Of a stretch of 64,000 bases of DNA, positions 34,938 to 43,225 are shown in pieces (within the stretch, counting starts at the first letter, position 1; each line of letters opens with the position of its first letter). The DNA is from Pseudomonadales bacterium. Its GTDB lineage: Bacteria > Pseudomonadota > Gammaproteobacteria > Pseudomonadales > Pseudohongiellaceae. The stretch covers positions 1-64,000 of the forward strand of contig JAJECW010000027.1 in NCBI GenBank assembly GCA_022821865.1. The letters run 5' to 3'. The notes below the pieces were generated by a model that was not told the DNA's origin, made no database searches, and saw only the letters and a list, made by a program, of their open reading frames with translations. The translations under genes were made by a program, and so were the position numbers.

Positions 34938-35394
34938 ATATCATTGGGTTATCATTTCTGACAATTGATAATGCACTTTCCAATTGAGATCGTATGTTTA
35001 ACAATGACCGCGCCTGTGTTTCCAAACTTTCACTTGAAGCAATTTGTTCGCTACTATAAGAATGAGCAAATTGTTCAATATGCATATTGTTTGCTTGAAT
35101 AGAATTTAGTATGAAAGTCTCGGTTTGAGTACGTGCGGACTCAATGATTTCTTCTACAGATAAATCTTCATCTACTCTGTGTGTAGCCGATAGCCCAGAC
35201 ATCCACATAAATACCGCTTTGGGCTTTACGTTATACCTATTGATCACTGTGCTAATTTCAGAGTCACTTAATACTGATCCAAAACTAACCTGATCTCGTG
35301 TAACTTCTTGGCTAGATTGGGCAATTGCGATTGTCTGAATAACTGATAGCAATAAAATGCCCAATTGACCAATCAGCTTTCCAAGTTTTACCAT
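34918..35394 (-). CDS. AT-rich island gene: exported helical protein
   Basis: 158 residues from ATG 35394, chosen for the GGAGAAAT site just upstream. Signal peptide (LIGQLGILLLSVIQTIAIAQ) then a largely helical mature part (LSDSEISTVINRYNVKPKAVFMW; VEEIIESARTQTETFILNSIQANN). First gene of the four-gene AT-rich operon; overlaps the next gene by 20 bases. No family recognised. Confidence 0.72.
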   Translation of the reverse strand: MVKLGKLIGQLGILLLSVIQTIAIAQSSQEVTRDQVSFGSVLSDSEISTVINRYNVKPKAVFMWMSGLSATHRVDEDLSVEEIIESARTQTETFILNSIQANNMHIEQFAHSYSSEQIASSESLETQARSLLNIRSQLESALSIVRNDNPMIYGVEIR

Positions 35395-35565
35395 TATTAT
35401 TTCTCCATAATCAAAAAGATTAACTCCTATTTGTAAGTATCGGCCTATCAATTTAATACTTTAGTTGCAATTGGCAGATTACGACGAGGCACGGGCGAGT
35501 CCAACCGGATAGAGTGAGAGTTACGCTTCCACCCGGACGAAATCGTGAATTCTGGAGGTTTTGAC

Positions 35566-35770
35566 ATGACCGAACTGATCTATGCCGGCATCGGCGCCCG
35601 TTCCACGCCCGATTCCGTATTGGCCGACATGACCAAGATGGCGGCCTAGCTCGCGCGGGCTGGCTGGCTGCTGTCGAGCGGTGGCGCGCAAGGGGCCGAC
35701 CGGGCGTTTTCGGCGGGGAGCCGGTCGAACTCCAGACACTGTTCCTGCCCTGGGCGGGATACAACGGCAA
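35566..35770 (+). pseudogene. Broken SLOG/DprA-like gene
   Basis: ATG 35566 with GGAGG upstream begins TELIYAGIGARSTPDSVLADMTKMAA, then TAG at 35647, then LARAGWLLSSGGAQGADRAFSAG in the same frame, then a frameshift to reach ELQTLFLPWAGYNGN. These blocks match SLOG-fold proteins common on phages and plasmids (IYAGIGSR..., SGGAxGADxAFExG, LFLPWxGYNG). Nonfunctional because of the stop and shift. It is a mobile-element relic at the right edge of the AT-rich island. Confidence 0.78.
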
Positions 35771-35886
35771 CCGAGGGCCGGGCGGTATTGCAGCGTGTCC
35801 GATTGACGCGCCGTCCCACAGGCGCGAGGACTTCATTCCGATTCCGCTTGACCCCTTGCGCCCGACTTCCCTCGCCTGTTCGTTCT

Positions 35887-36031
35887 TGACTTTGACGGTT
35901 TAAACTCGTAAGTGATTGATTTCATTGAGTTGGCCTTTTCTGTTAGGCACAACATTCGGGTTTTCGGTCCTGGCGTGAGGTCAATTCAAGGCATATGGCA
36001 CCGTTGTGAAGCGCAATCCCAGGGCATCGTA
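35887..36031 (+). repeat. Direct repeat X, right copy
   Basis: Same ~145-bp sequence and orientation as 33262-33406. The two copies bracket the AT-rich operon and the SLOG relic. Bases 36032-36192 after it have no recognisable gene. Confidence 0.85.
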
Positions 36032-36192
36032 GATCTAGATCTGTTCGGCCTCAACCGTTCCCGCTGCGGGAACAACGTACCGATCAGGCTTTGTGACATG
36101 CCTGAGGATCGAGCACTGCCGATGCAGCAAGGCGTTGCGGATTTCCTCCGGCGACAGGGAACGCTTCTTCTGCAGCCTGACCCGGTACGCCA

Positions 36193-36513
36193 GTGGAACA
36201 GGCCTACGCCGTGGGCAAGGCGGCGGTGGAATTCGCCATGGCGGGCAAGAACGCGGTCATGCCTACCATTGTGCGCGGCTCGGAACCGGAGTACTCCTGG
36301 AGTATCGGCGAAGCCCCGCTGGCGGATGTGGCCAATGTGGAAAAGAAGATGCCCGGGGAGTACATCAGCGAAGAAGGCTTCCATATCACCGGAGCCGCCC
36401 GGCGCTATTTCGCGCCATTGATCCGCGGCGAGGATTATCCACCCTACCGGGAGGGTATGCCGCAGTACGCCCGCCTCAAGCGAACCCTGGTCAGGAAGAA
36501 GCTGACCGGCTGA
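36193..36513 (+). pseudogene. Duplicated 3' fragment of the PPi-phosphofructokinase gene
   Basis: Encodes the last 106 residues of the phosphofructokinase (VEQAYAVGKAAVEFAMAG...RTLVRKKLTG) with a few substitutions relative to 32893-33221, at high nucleotide similarity. There is no catalytic domain. A product starting here could not be an active enzyme. A relic of a duplication associated with the island. Confidence 0.9.
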
Positions 36514-36652
36514 GGCGGATGGACAAAATCAGGCTCGAACAGCACCCTCCCGCCCTGTCAAGGCCCCAGGGCCCGGACACGGCGGACAGCGTCCCGCCCC
36601 GGCTGCGGCGAAACCCTCACGCTCTCGCGAGCGCGAGAGTTCCCAACCCCGC

Positions 36653-36982
36653 CTATGCCTCGGTAAGCCGGGCAACGGTTCGGGTTGCGGCCAGGGTGGC
36701 CACGCCCGAATACAGCAGTATGGACAGGTTGTCGATAATCCCGTCCAGGTATGCGCCGATCACCGCCAGATTGCCCAGTGCGTCGGAATAACCTGTCATT
36801 CCAACAGCAACCACGAGCGCGCAATACATGGTCGGATCGTCCGCGTCCACGCCCAGCCATCCCCAGGCCAGGCCCAGCAGCACCAGCGCCATGGGCAGCA
36901 GGTTGCCCGGAACCACCCCGGGCGCCACGCCTTCCACGATCGCGCACAGCGCACCCAATCCCACTACGATTTTCTTGCCCAT
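36653..36982 (-). CDS. Small membrane protein of unknown function
   Basis: 109 residues from ATG 36982, with GGAGG ~10 nt upstream. Three or four hydrophobic segments (KIVVGLGALCAIVEG; LLPMALVLLGLAWGWLG; MYCALVVAVGMTGYSDALGNLAVIGAYLDG; LSILLYSGVATLAATRTVARL). GC content matches the host, unlike the island. No family recognised. Confidence 0.65.
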   Translation of the reverse strand: MGKKIVVGLGALCAIVEGVAPGVVPGNLLPMALVLLGLAWGWLGVDADDPTMYCALVVAVGMTGYSDALGNLAVIGAYLDGIIDNLSILLYSGVATLAATRTVARLTEA

Positions 36983-37137
36983 CTTGTTATACCTCCGATA
37001 GTTCGGATTATGAGTGTGGGATGCAAAATCCCGTACCAACGTTCCTCACTTCCGGTTGTTATTTGCCCCCACGGCTCTTCCGTATTAGCACCAATATTCG
37101 GATGGCGCAATCAAAATCGAAACTTTTCGCGTTTCGG

Positions 37138-37776
37138 TCAGGGAGCGAGTCTTTCGATGGTCCAATCGCCGGACGGGCCGCGGGAATAGCGGAAACGGTC
37201 GTGGAGCCGGTCGGGGCGGCCCTGCCAGAATTCAAACTCCCGGGCCGCAACGCGGTAGCCGCCCCAATCCTCGGGCAATGGCACGGGGATATCCCGGTAT
37301 TTCTTGTCCAATTCCTGGAATGCGGCCAGCAATTGCCCGCGGGATTCGAGAGCCCGGCTCTGTCTTGAAGCCAGGGCCGCCAACTGGCTCGGGCGCGGCC
37401 GGGTGGAGAAATACGCCGCCGACTTTTCCCTGCCGATTGCCTCGGCGCTGCCGCAGATCTTGATCTGGCGATTGACGGCATGCCAAGGAAACAACAGGCT
37501 GACGGCGGGATTGCCGGCAAGTTCCAGCGCCTTGCGCGACTGGGAATTGGTGTAGAAAACAAAGCCGGCCTCATCGAAATGCTTGAGCAGGACGATGCGC
37601 TGGCTCGGCTGGCCGTCGGCGCCCACGGTGGCGGCGGCCATGGCGGTGGGGTCGGGGATTTGCAGTTCCAGCGCCTGCCGCATCCAGTTGCCGAATTGCT
37701 CCAGCGGGTCCGCCGCAAGCTCGGCGCGGCGCAAGCCGCCGGAAAGGTATTCCCGCCGCAGGGATTCGAGATTCAT
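37138..37776 (-). CDS. pdxH: Pyridoxamine 5'-phosphate oxidase
   Basis: 212 residues. FMN enzyme oxidising pyridoxine or pyridoxamine phosphate to PLP. GQPSQRIVLLKHFDEAGFVFYTNSQSRKALEL and the C-terminal FWQGRPDRLHDRFRYSR..GDWTIERLAP are diagnostic, length matching E. coli (218). Downstream of the MORN-protein gene on the same strand with a 19-bp gap. Confidence 0.97.
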   Translation of the reverse strand: MNLESLRREYLSGGLRRAELAADPLEQFGNWMRQALELQIPDPTAMAAATVGADGQPSQRIVLLKHFDEAGFVFYTNSQSRKALELAGNPAVSLLFPWHAVNRQIKICGSAEAIGREKSAAYFSTRPRPSQLAALASRQSRALESRGQLLAAFQELDKKYRDIPVPLPEDWGGYRVAAREFEFWQGRPDRLHDRFRYSRGPSGDWTIERLAP

Positions 37777-37795
37777 TTGTTACCCGGCACTGCGC

Positions 37796-38431
37796 TCAGC
37801 GCACGAAATCGCCGAAATTCCACAGCTGCTGCCGCGCGGTGCCGGTTTCGTAATAGAAGGTGCCGTGGCCGTGTTTTTCGCTGGCGAAGAAGCCGCCGAC
37901 AAACTTCTGGCCGTTGGCCCAGCGGTAGGTGCCTTCGCCGTGGTAATGATCGTCGACGAAGTCGCCGGTGTAGTTCTCGGTATTGTCCTTGAACCAGAAT
38001 TCGGTGTGCTCGTTCTCGCGCCATTCCGGCAGATTGAAGACGTAAGTGCCCCGGCCGTGGCGCCTGTTCTCCCTCCACTGGCCAATGTACAGATTGCCAC
38101 GGCCGTTCCAGTGCTTGCCGCGGCCTTCGCGTATGCCGCGATACCACTCCCCGGAATAGACTTCTTCCGCGAGGAAAGACACGGGAATCTCGAGCTTGCC
38201 CTGGCCATGAAACTCGCCGTCCAGAAAGCCGCCGACATAGCTGCCCTTGCCCCAGGGCGTATCGAATTCCATGGCGCCATCGCCTTCGATGCAGTCGCCG
38301 CGCAGGCACCGCTCCGCGGTCACCGACTGCAGGGATTGGCCGGACAATGCCGGCGCCAGCAACAGCAAGCACGCTGCAAGAGCCGATTTTGGCCACAGGG
38401 AAAACATCCGGCTGGTCATGAACAGGTTCAC
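37796..38431 (-). CDS. Exported MORN-repeat protein
   Basis: 211 residues. Signal peptide (SALAACLLLLAPALSG) followed by several MORN units (GKGSYVGGFLDGEFHGQGKLE; YSGEWYRGIREGRGKHWNG; YIGQWRENRRHGRGTY; YTGDFVDDHYHGEGTYRW; FVGGFFASEKHGHGTFYY). MORN repeats mediate protein or membrane contacts; specific role unknown. A CLRGDC pair lies near the start. ATG 38431 is used; ATG 38419 is possible. Confidence 0.9.
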   Translation of the reverse strand: MNLFMTSRMFSLWPKSALAACLLLLAPALSGQSLQSVTAERCLRGDCIEGDGAMEFDTPWGKGSYVGGFLDGEFHGQGKLEIPVSFLAEEVYSGEWYRGIREGRGKHWNGRGNLYIGQWRENRRHGRGTYVFNLPEWRENEHTEFWFKDNTENYTGDFVDDHYHGEGTYRWANGQKFVGGFFASEKHGHGTFYYETGTARQQLWNFGDFVR

Positions 38432-38450
38432 CCGGCTGCAAACGCTGCCA

Positions 38451-41063
38451 TTAAACCACGCGGCGCAGCACGGTCAAGGGACTGGTGTTGACCACCTTGC
38501 GGGTGGAATTGACCCCGAGCGCGGCGATGATCGCGGTACCCAGCGCGGGCCCCGCCAACCAGACCCAGTAGTGCAGATTGAAGTCCTGTTCGAAAACCTG
38601 CTCCTGCAGGTAGAACAGCCCGCCCTCGGCGCCCAGGGTGGCGATGACGCCGGCCACCGCGCCGATGAAGGAAAATTCGATCAGCAGGGAAGTCAGGATC
38701 AGTTTGCGCCCGGCGCCCAGGGTCCGCAGGATGGCGTTTTCGTGAAAGCGCTCGTCGAGGCTGGCGCTGACACAGGCGAGCAGCACCAGGGCGCCCGCCG
38801 CCAGCACCAGGGCGAAAATCAGTTCGATGGCGGAAGTCACCTGGCTGATGATGGTCTGGATCTGTTCGATCAGCGCATCGACTTCCACCACCACAATGGT
38901 GGGGAATTGCCGGATCAGGTCATTGAGCAGCAGCTTCTGTCCGGTTTCCAGCCGCACGGTGGAAAGGAAGGTGGCGCCAAGATGGTCGATGGTGCCGGGG
39001 GAAAAGATGATGAAGAAATTGGGCTGCATGTTATCCCAGCGCACTGAGCGGAAATTGGCGATTTCGGCGCTGACGAACTGCTGGTTGATTTCAAACTCCA
39101 GGATGTCGCCGATTTCCAAATCGAGCCAGTCGGCGTATTCCTCGTCGATGGACACGAACCCGGGCCGGGACGCATCGCCCCACCATTCCCCCAGGGTTAC
39201 CCGGTTATCCGGTGGCAACTCATTGCTCCAGGTTACTTGCCGGCGGCTGAGACGGCCCCGCACCCGGCGGCCTTCGCCGTCGGCGCTTTCACCCGAACCG
39301 GTTGCGGCATCGGCTTCCGGTTCCAGCTGATTGTTTTCCAGCAGGCTGCCGCCGCCCTCCCCGTCTCCGGTTTCCTCAACGGGTTCGGGTTCGGCGCCAT
39401 TCACCGTCCTCACCCGGGCGCTCACCAGGGGATAAAAGGCATTGGCGTCCACTTCGTTTTCGGCAAAAAAGGCCTCGATATCCTCCACCTGGGCGCCGGT
39501 GACATTCATCATGAAGAGATTGGGCGTGTCCTCGGGCAACTGCGCCTGCCAGTCGGCGATCAGGTCGGTGCGGAGCAGGCCGAGAATCAGCAGCGACATG
39601 ATGGTTACCGCGAACACCATGACCTGCAGCACATTCTGCCGGCGGCGGCGGCGCACCGCGGTCATGGCCAGCTTCCAGGCATTGCCGGCCTTCATCCCCG
39701 CCGAGCCGCTGGACGCGAGAAACAGCAGCGACACCAGGGACAGCAGCAAGCCGGTACCGGCAACGCCAAGCACGAGCAGTGAGGTCAGCACCAGATCCTG
39801 GCTGTACCAGAGAATGAGAGAAATGCTGCCGGCGATACCGAAGGCGTAGGGAATCCGGTCGCTGAACCGGGTTTGGGTCAAATCCTTGCGCAGCACCCGC
39901 AATGGCGGCGTCTCGCGCAATGCGAGCAGGGGCGGCAGGGCGAAGGCGAGCAGACAGATGAATGCGGTCATGGCGCCCACGAGGTAGGGCTGGGCGCCCG
40001 GCGGCGGCAGGTCCACCTGCAGGCTGGCCCGCAAGGCGCGCAGGATGCCTTCGTGGACGAGATAGCCAAGGCCGGAACCAAGCAGCACCGCCATGGCCGC
40101 GAGCTGCAACTGGATCAGCAGGTAGATCGAACCGATCCGGCGCGAAGTGCAACCCAGGGTTTTCAGGATCGCCACATAGTCATAATGGCGCTCGCTGTAG
40201 CGGCGGGCGCCGAGGGCGATAGCCAGCCCCGCTAGCAGAACCGCGAACAGCGAGCCAAGCAGCAGGTAGCCTTCGGCCCGGTCCAGGGCTTCGGCGACTT
40301 CCTCGCTTTCCTCGCGCACATCGCGGATGTAGTAATTGCCGTCAAAACTGTCGCGCACCCATTGCTCGAACTCGTCAAGCCGGTCGAAGTCGTCATGGGA
40401 ATACAGCGAACGGTAACTGACCCGGCTGCCGAGCTGGATCACATTGGTGGCCGCCACATCGTCCATATGCAGCATCAGCCGCGGCCCGGCGTTGTCGACG
40501 ATGCCGCCCTGGCCTCGGTCCGGTTCGGCGATAATGACGGCGCCGACAGTCAGTTCGGTTTCGCCGACGAATACCCGGTCGCCCACCGCCAGATCCAGCG
40601 CCGGCAAGACCCGGGATTCGAGCCAGGCCTCCCCGGGAGGCGGACCATGGTCCACCGGCGCGCCCCGGGTGAATGGCTGCATGGTGGTGATGACTTCGCC
40701 GCGCAGGGGATAGGCGTCGCTCACCGCCTTGGCGGCGACGAGCATGTTGCCAGTGTCCGAAAAGGCCATGGAGGTGAAGGACAGGGTGCTCGCCGTGCGG
40801 AATCCGCGGCGGACCGCTTCCGCGTTGATTTCCGCGGGCGGCGGCTCGGGGCTGTGCAGTACCCGGTCGGCCGCCAGCATATTGGCGGATTCCAGCAGCA
40901 GGGCGCGCTCCAGCCGGTCGGTGAACAGCGCGATTCCGGTTACCGAAGTGACCGCCAGCACCAGGGCGAAAAAAAGCAGCCGCAATTCGCCTCCGCGCCA
41001 GTCGCGCCACATCAGGCGCCAGGCAACGGTGAACAGGCTGTGCAGGCCGGATGCTTCAGGCAT
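38451..41063 (-). CDS. ybbP: FtsX-like ABC transporter permease (YbbP type)
   Basis: 870 residues. N-terminal helix (LLFFALVLAVTSVTGIALF), MacB-type periplasmic domain, and two FtsX permease modules with about ten helices (LFAVLLAGLAIALGARRYSERHYDYVAILKTLGCTSRRIG; FALVLAAGALVLLACVSASLDERFHENAILRTLGAGRKL). An acidic, low-complexity Gly/Glu stretch occurs in the periplasmic loop. Works with the YbbA ATPase (8-bp overlap); YbbA-YbbP beside tesA is the standard gammaproteobacterial order. Substrate not established. Confidence 0.93.
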   Translation of the reverse strand: MPEASGLHSLFTVAWRLMWRDWRGGELRLLFFALVLAVTSVTGIALFTDRLERALLLESANMLAADRVLHSPEPPPAEINAEAVRRGFRTASTLSFTSMAFSDTGNMLVAAKAVSDAYPLRGEVITTMQPFTRGAPVDHGPPPGEAWLESRVLPALDLAVGDRVFVGETELTVGAVIIAEPDRGQGGIVDNAGPRLMLHMDDVAATNVIQLGSRVSYRSLYSHDDFDRLDEFEQWVRDSFDGNYYIRDVREESEEVAEALDRAEGYLLLGSLFAVLLAGLAIALGARRYSERHYDYVAILKTLGCTSRRIGSIYLLIQLQLAAMAVLLGSGLGYLVHEGILRALRASLQVDLPPPGAQPYLVGAMTAFICLLAFALPPLLALRETPPLRVLRKDLTQTRFSDRIPYAFGIAGSISLILWYSQDLVLTSLLVLGVAGTGLLLSLVSLLFLASSGSAGMKAGNAWKLAMTAVRRRRRQNVLQVMVFAVTIMSLLILGLLRTDLIADWQAQLPEDTPNLFMMNVTGAQVEDIEAFFAENEVDANAFYPLVSARVRTVNGAEPEPVEETGDGEGGGSLLENNQLEPEADAATGSGESADGEGRRVRGRLSRRQVTWSNELPPDNRVTLGEWWGDASRPGFVSIDEEYADWLDLEIGDILEFEINQQFVSAEIANFRSVRWDNMQPNFFIIFSPGTIDHLGATFLSTVRLETGQKLLLNDLIRQFPTIVVVEVDALIEQIQTIISQVTSAIELIFALVLAAGALVLLACVSASLDERFHENAILRTLGAGRKLILTSLLIEFSFIGAVAGVIATLGAEGGLFYLQEQVFEQDFNLHYWVWLAGPALGTAIIAALGVNSTRKVVNTSPLTVLRRVV

Positions 41064-41745
41064 GGGCGGCTTCCACGCTGCTTTCCTCGCCGGCGATGCG
41101 GCCCGCCGCCAGCTTGATCATGCGGTCGCACTGATGCGCTAGCCGTTCATCGTGGGTAACGAGCACCAGGGTGGTGTCGAACTCCCGGTTCAATTCGAAC
41201 AGGATATCGATCACCTTGCCGCCGGTGGCGGTGTCGAGATTGCCGGTGGGTTCGTCGGCGAACAGGATGGGCGCATTGGTGGCAAAGGCCCGGGCGATGG
41301 CGACCCGCTGCTGCTCGCCGCCGGAAAGCTGATTGGGGTAGTGGTGGCAACGGTCGGCAAGGCCCACCCGGCCAAGCAAATCCCGGGCCTTGTCGCCGGC
41401 GCCGGCATCGCCCTTGAGCTCGATGGGCAGCATCACGTTTTCCAGCGCGGTCAGGCTTGGCAGCAACTGGAAAGTCTGGAAAACAAATCCCACCGCCTGG
41501 GCCCGCAGCAAGGCGCGCTGTTCCTCGTCCATGGCGGAGAGTTTCCGGCCGTGCAGCCAGATCTCGCCGGAGGTGGCCGTATCGAGGCCCGCCATGAGAC
41601 CAAGCAGGGTGGATTTGCCGGAACCCGAGGCCCCAACAATCGCGACCCGCTCGCCGTTTTCGATATGCAGGTCGATATCCTCCAGGATGGTCAACTCGCC
41701 TTCGCTGGTCGGCACGCGCTTGGTGAGACCTGAAGTCCGGATCAT
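41056..41745 (-). CDS. ybbA: ABC transporter ATPase (YbbA type)
   Basis: 229 residues. Walker A VGASGSGKST, signature LSGGEQQRVAIARA, Walker B ILFADEPTGNLD and H-loop VTHDERLA. LolD/MacB-like ATPase powering the YbbP permease, whose start it overlaps by 8 bp. Divergent from tesA across 41 bases, where both promoters must lie. Confidence 0.95.
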   Translation of the reverse strand: MIRTSGLTKRVPTSEGELTILEDIDLHIENGERVAIVGASGSGKSTLLGLMAGLDTATSGEIWLHGRKLSAMDEEQRALLRAQAVGFVFQTFQLLPSLTALENVMLPIELKGDAGAGDKARDLLGRVGLADRCHHYPNQLSGGEQQRVAIARAFATNAPILFADEPTGNLDTATGGKVIDILFELNREFDTTLVLVTHDERLAHQCDRMIKLAAGRIAGEESSVEAAHA

Positions 41746-41786
41746 GGGGATTGCTGGTTTGCCACCTTGGGGGGAGAGTCATTATA

Positions 41787-42470
41787 GTGCATTGCATGGT
41801 CCCATTCCGGCCCCAGCGAGCCGCCGACAGCCCAGTGTCCCAGATTCTTGCCAGATCGATCATTTTCGCCGCGCTGCTCGCGCTCCAGGCGGCGCCCGCC
41901 ATGGCCCAGCAGCGCAATCTGCTCGTCTGGGGCGACAGCCTCAGCGCCGCCTATGGCATTCGCGGGGAACAGGGCTGGGTGGAGCTGTTGTCAGGGCGCA
42001 TGACGCGGGAGTTTCCCGCCTGGTGCGTCATCAACGGCAGCGTCAGCGGGGAAACCACCACCGGCGGCCTCGAACGCCTGCCGGCGATGCTCGCCGAATA
42101 CCGGCCCGAACTCGTGATTCTCGAACTTGGCGGCAACGACGGCCTGCGCGGCATTCCGGTGGAGTCCATTCGCGAAAATCTCGCCGCCATGATTCGTCTG
42201 ATCAAGGCGGAGGGAGGCCGCGTATTGCTGGCCGGCATCCGGATTCCACCCAATTACGGCCCCCGCTACACCCAACCATTCCAGCAGAACTACTTCAGCC
42301 TCGCCGAGGAACATGAACTGCCCCTGCTGCCCTTTCTCATGGAAGGCATTCCCGAGAACCCGGAACTGATGCAGGACGACGGCATCCACCCCGTGGCCGA
42401 GGCCCAGCCCATCATTCTCGACAACGTCTGGGCCGTGCTCAAGCCCATGCTGCTCGAAATGGGAAACTAG
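41787..42470 (+). CDS. tesA: TesA multifunctional GDSL esterase/thioesterase
   Basis: 227 residues. Signal peptide (SIIFAALLALQAAPAMA), then SGNH hydrolase blocks: VWGDSLSAAYGI (nucleophile Ser), GGND, and DGIHPVAEAQ (catalytic Asp/His). Periplasmic acyl-CoA thioesterase/lysophospholipase. The start is placed at GTG 41787, 8 nt after GGGGGGAGAG; ATG 41796 is the alternative. Its TAG stop is formed by the TA target site plus the first base of a MITE, so the gene's last codon may have shifted. Confidence 0.93.
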   Translation: MHCMVPFRPQRAADSPVSQILARSIIFAALLALQAAPAMAQQRNLLVWGDSLSAAYGIRGEQGWVELLSGRMTREFPAWCVINGSVSGETTTGGLERLPAMLAEYRPELVILELGGNDGLRGIPVESIRENLAAMIRLIKAEGGRVLLAGIRIPPNYGPRYTQPFQQNYFSLAEEHELPLLPFLMEGIPENPELMQDDGIHPVAEAQPIILDNVWAVLKPMLLEMGN

Positions 42471-42734
42471 GGCCTGTTCACACTATGCGCTGTCGCTCTG
42501 CCGGATCTCTTTCTTCGTCCGGCAAGACGCCGCGAGCGCCGTGTGGTTGATCCACATAAGCGAGCGGCAACGCCGCCCGGAGGAAAAAGAGAACCGGCCC
42601 TTCGGGTTGTGTCTGTCACGGCGCCCCCCGGCGTTGCGACTCGCTCCTTTGGAATCACCAAACCACGCTCCCCGCGCCGTGATTGGCGACGTGACAGACA
42701 CAACAGAGCAACAGCGCATAGTGTGAACAGGCCC
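42470..42734. mobile_element. MITE, 265 bp, ~31-bp inverted repeats, TA duplication
   Basis: Ends GGGCCTGTTCACACTATGCG are inverted repeats of 31 bp with one mismatch (42470-42500 and 42704-42734). TA flanks both sides (42468-42469, 42735-42736), the target duplication typical of IS630/Tc1 elements. A second internal inverted pair (TTGTGTCTGTCACG with its complement) occurs. No transposase fits. Inserted exactly at the end of tesA. Confidence 0.85.
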
Positions 42735-42784
42735 TAACCCGTATATTGCACGAGTGGATTGAACTTGCCCTGAATTCCCGGTTT

Positions 42785-43081
42785 TCGCGGCCTGCCGCGC
42801 TTCCGGGCCTGGGTGCGTTCGGTCGTCTTCGCGCACAACCTGGTGCGGATCGCGCGGCCGCGGCCCGGATAAGCTTCCAAAAAGCGGAAAACGGCGCATT
42901 CCCCTACCGGAAATCCCCGCCGGGGGGCGGGTTCGGCCCCGGCATGGCCCGGCGGGCCGAATCAGGCCAAAAATCCGCACCGAATCAGGGGAAATCCGCC
43001 TTTTCGATGCCCGGCCAACACGTATCGGGCAGAATCGGCGAACGAAAGATCCATCAGAAAACGGAGTTTACGGACAAGAAC
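42785..43081 (+). mobile_element. Relic of the same IS family (transposase C-terminus and one end)
   Basis: Encodes the last ~28 residues of the transposase in one frame (RGLPRFRAWVRSVVFAHNLVRIARPRPG then TAA), matching the intact IS, followed by diverged non-coding sequence and a perfect copy of the terminal repeat GAGTTTACGGACAAGAAC at 43064-43081. The rest is lost. Confidence 0.85.
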
Positions 43082-43116
43082 TAGCTAGATATCGCTGCTG
43101 AAGGCAGAGTAGTATC

Positions 43117-43145
43117 GGAAGCTCTGACTTAATCAGAGCTTCCCT
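43117..43145 (-). repeat. Solo hairpin 1 of repeat family A
   Basis: Matches the first hairpin of family A in reverse orientation (GGAAGCTCTGACTTAATCAG...). The other four hairpins are absent. Sits 81 bp upstream of moeB. Confidence 0.7.
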
Positions 43146-43225
43146 AAACACAAAGATAGCTGTCCCACATATTCGACTATAATTCCAAGTTTGCCCGGGC
43201 GCGCCATGCCCAATGCCGCCAGCCG

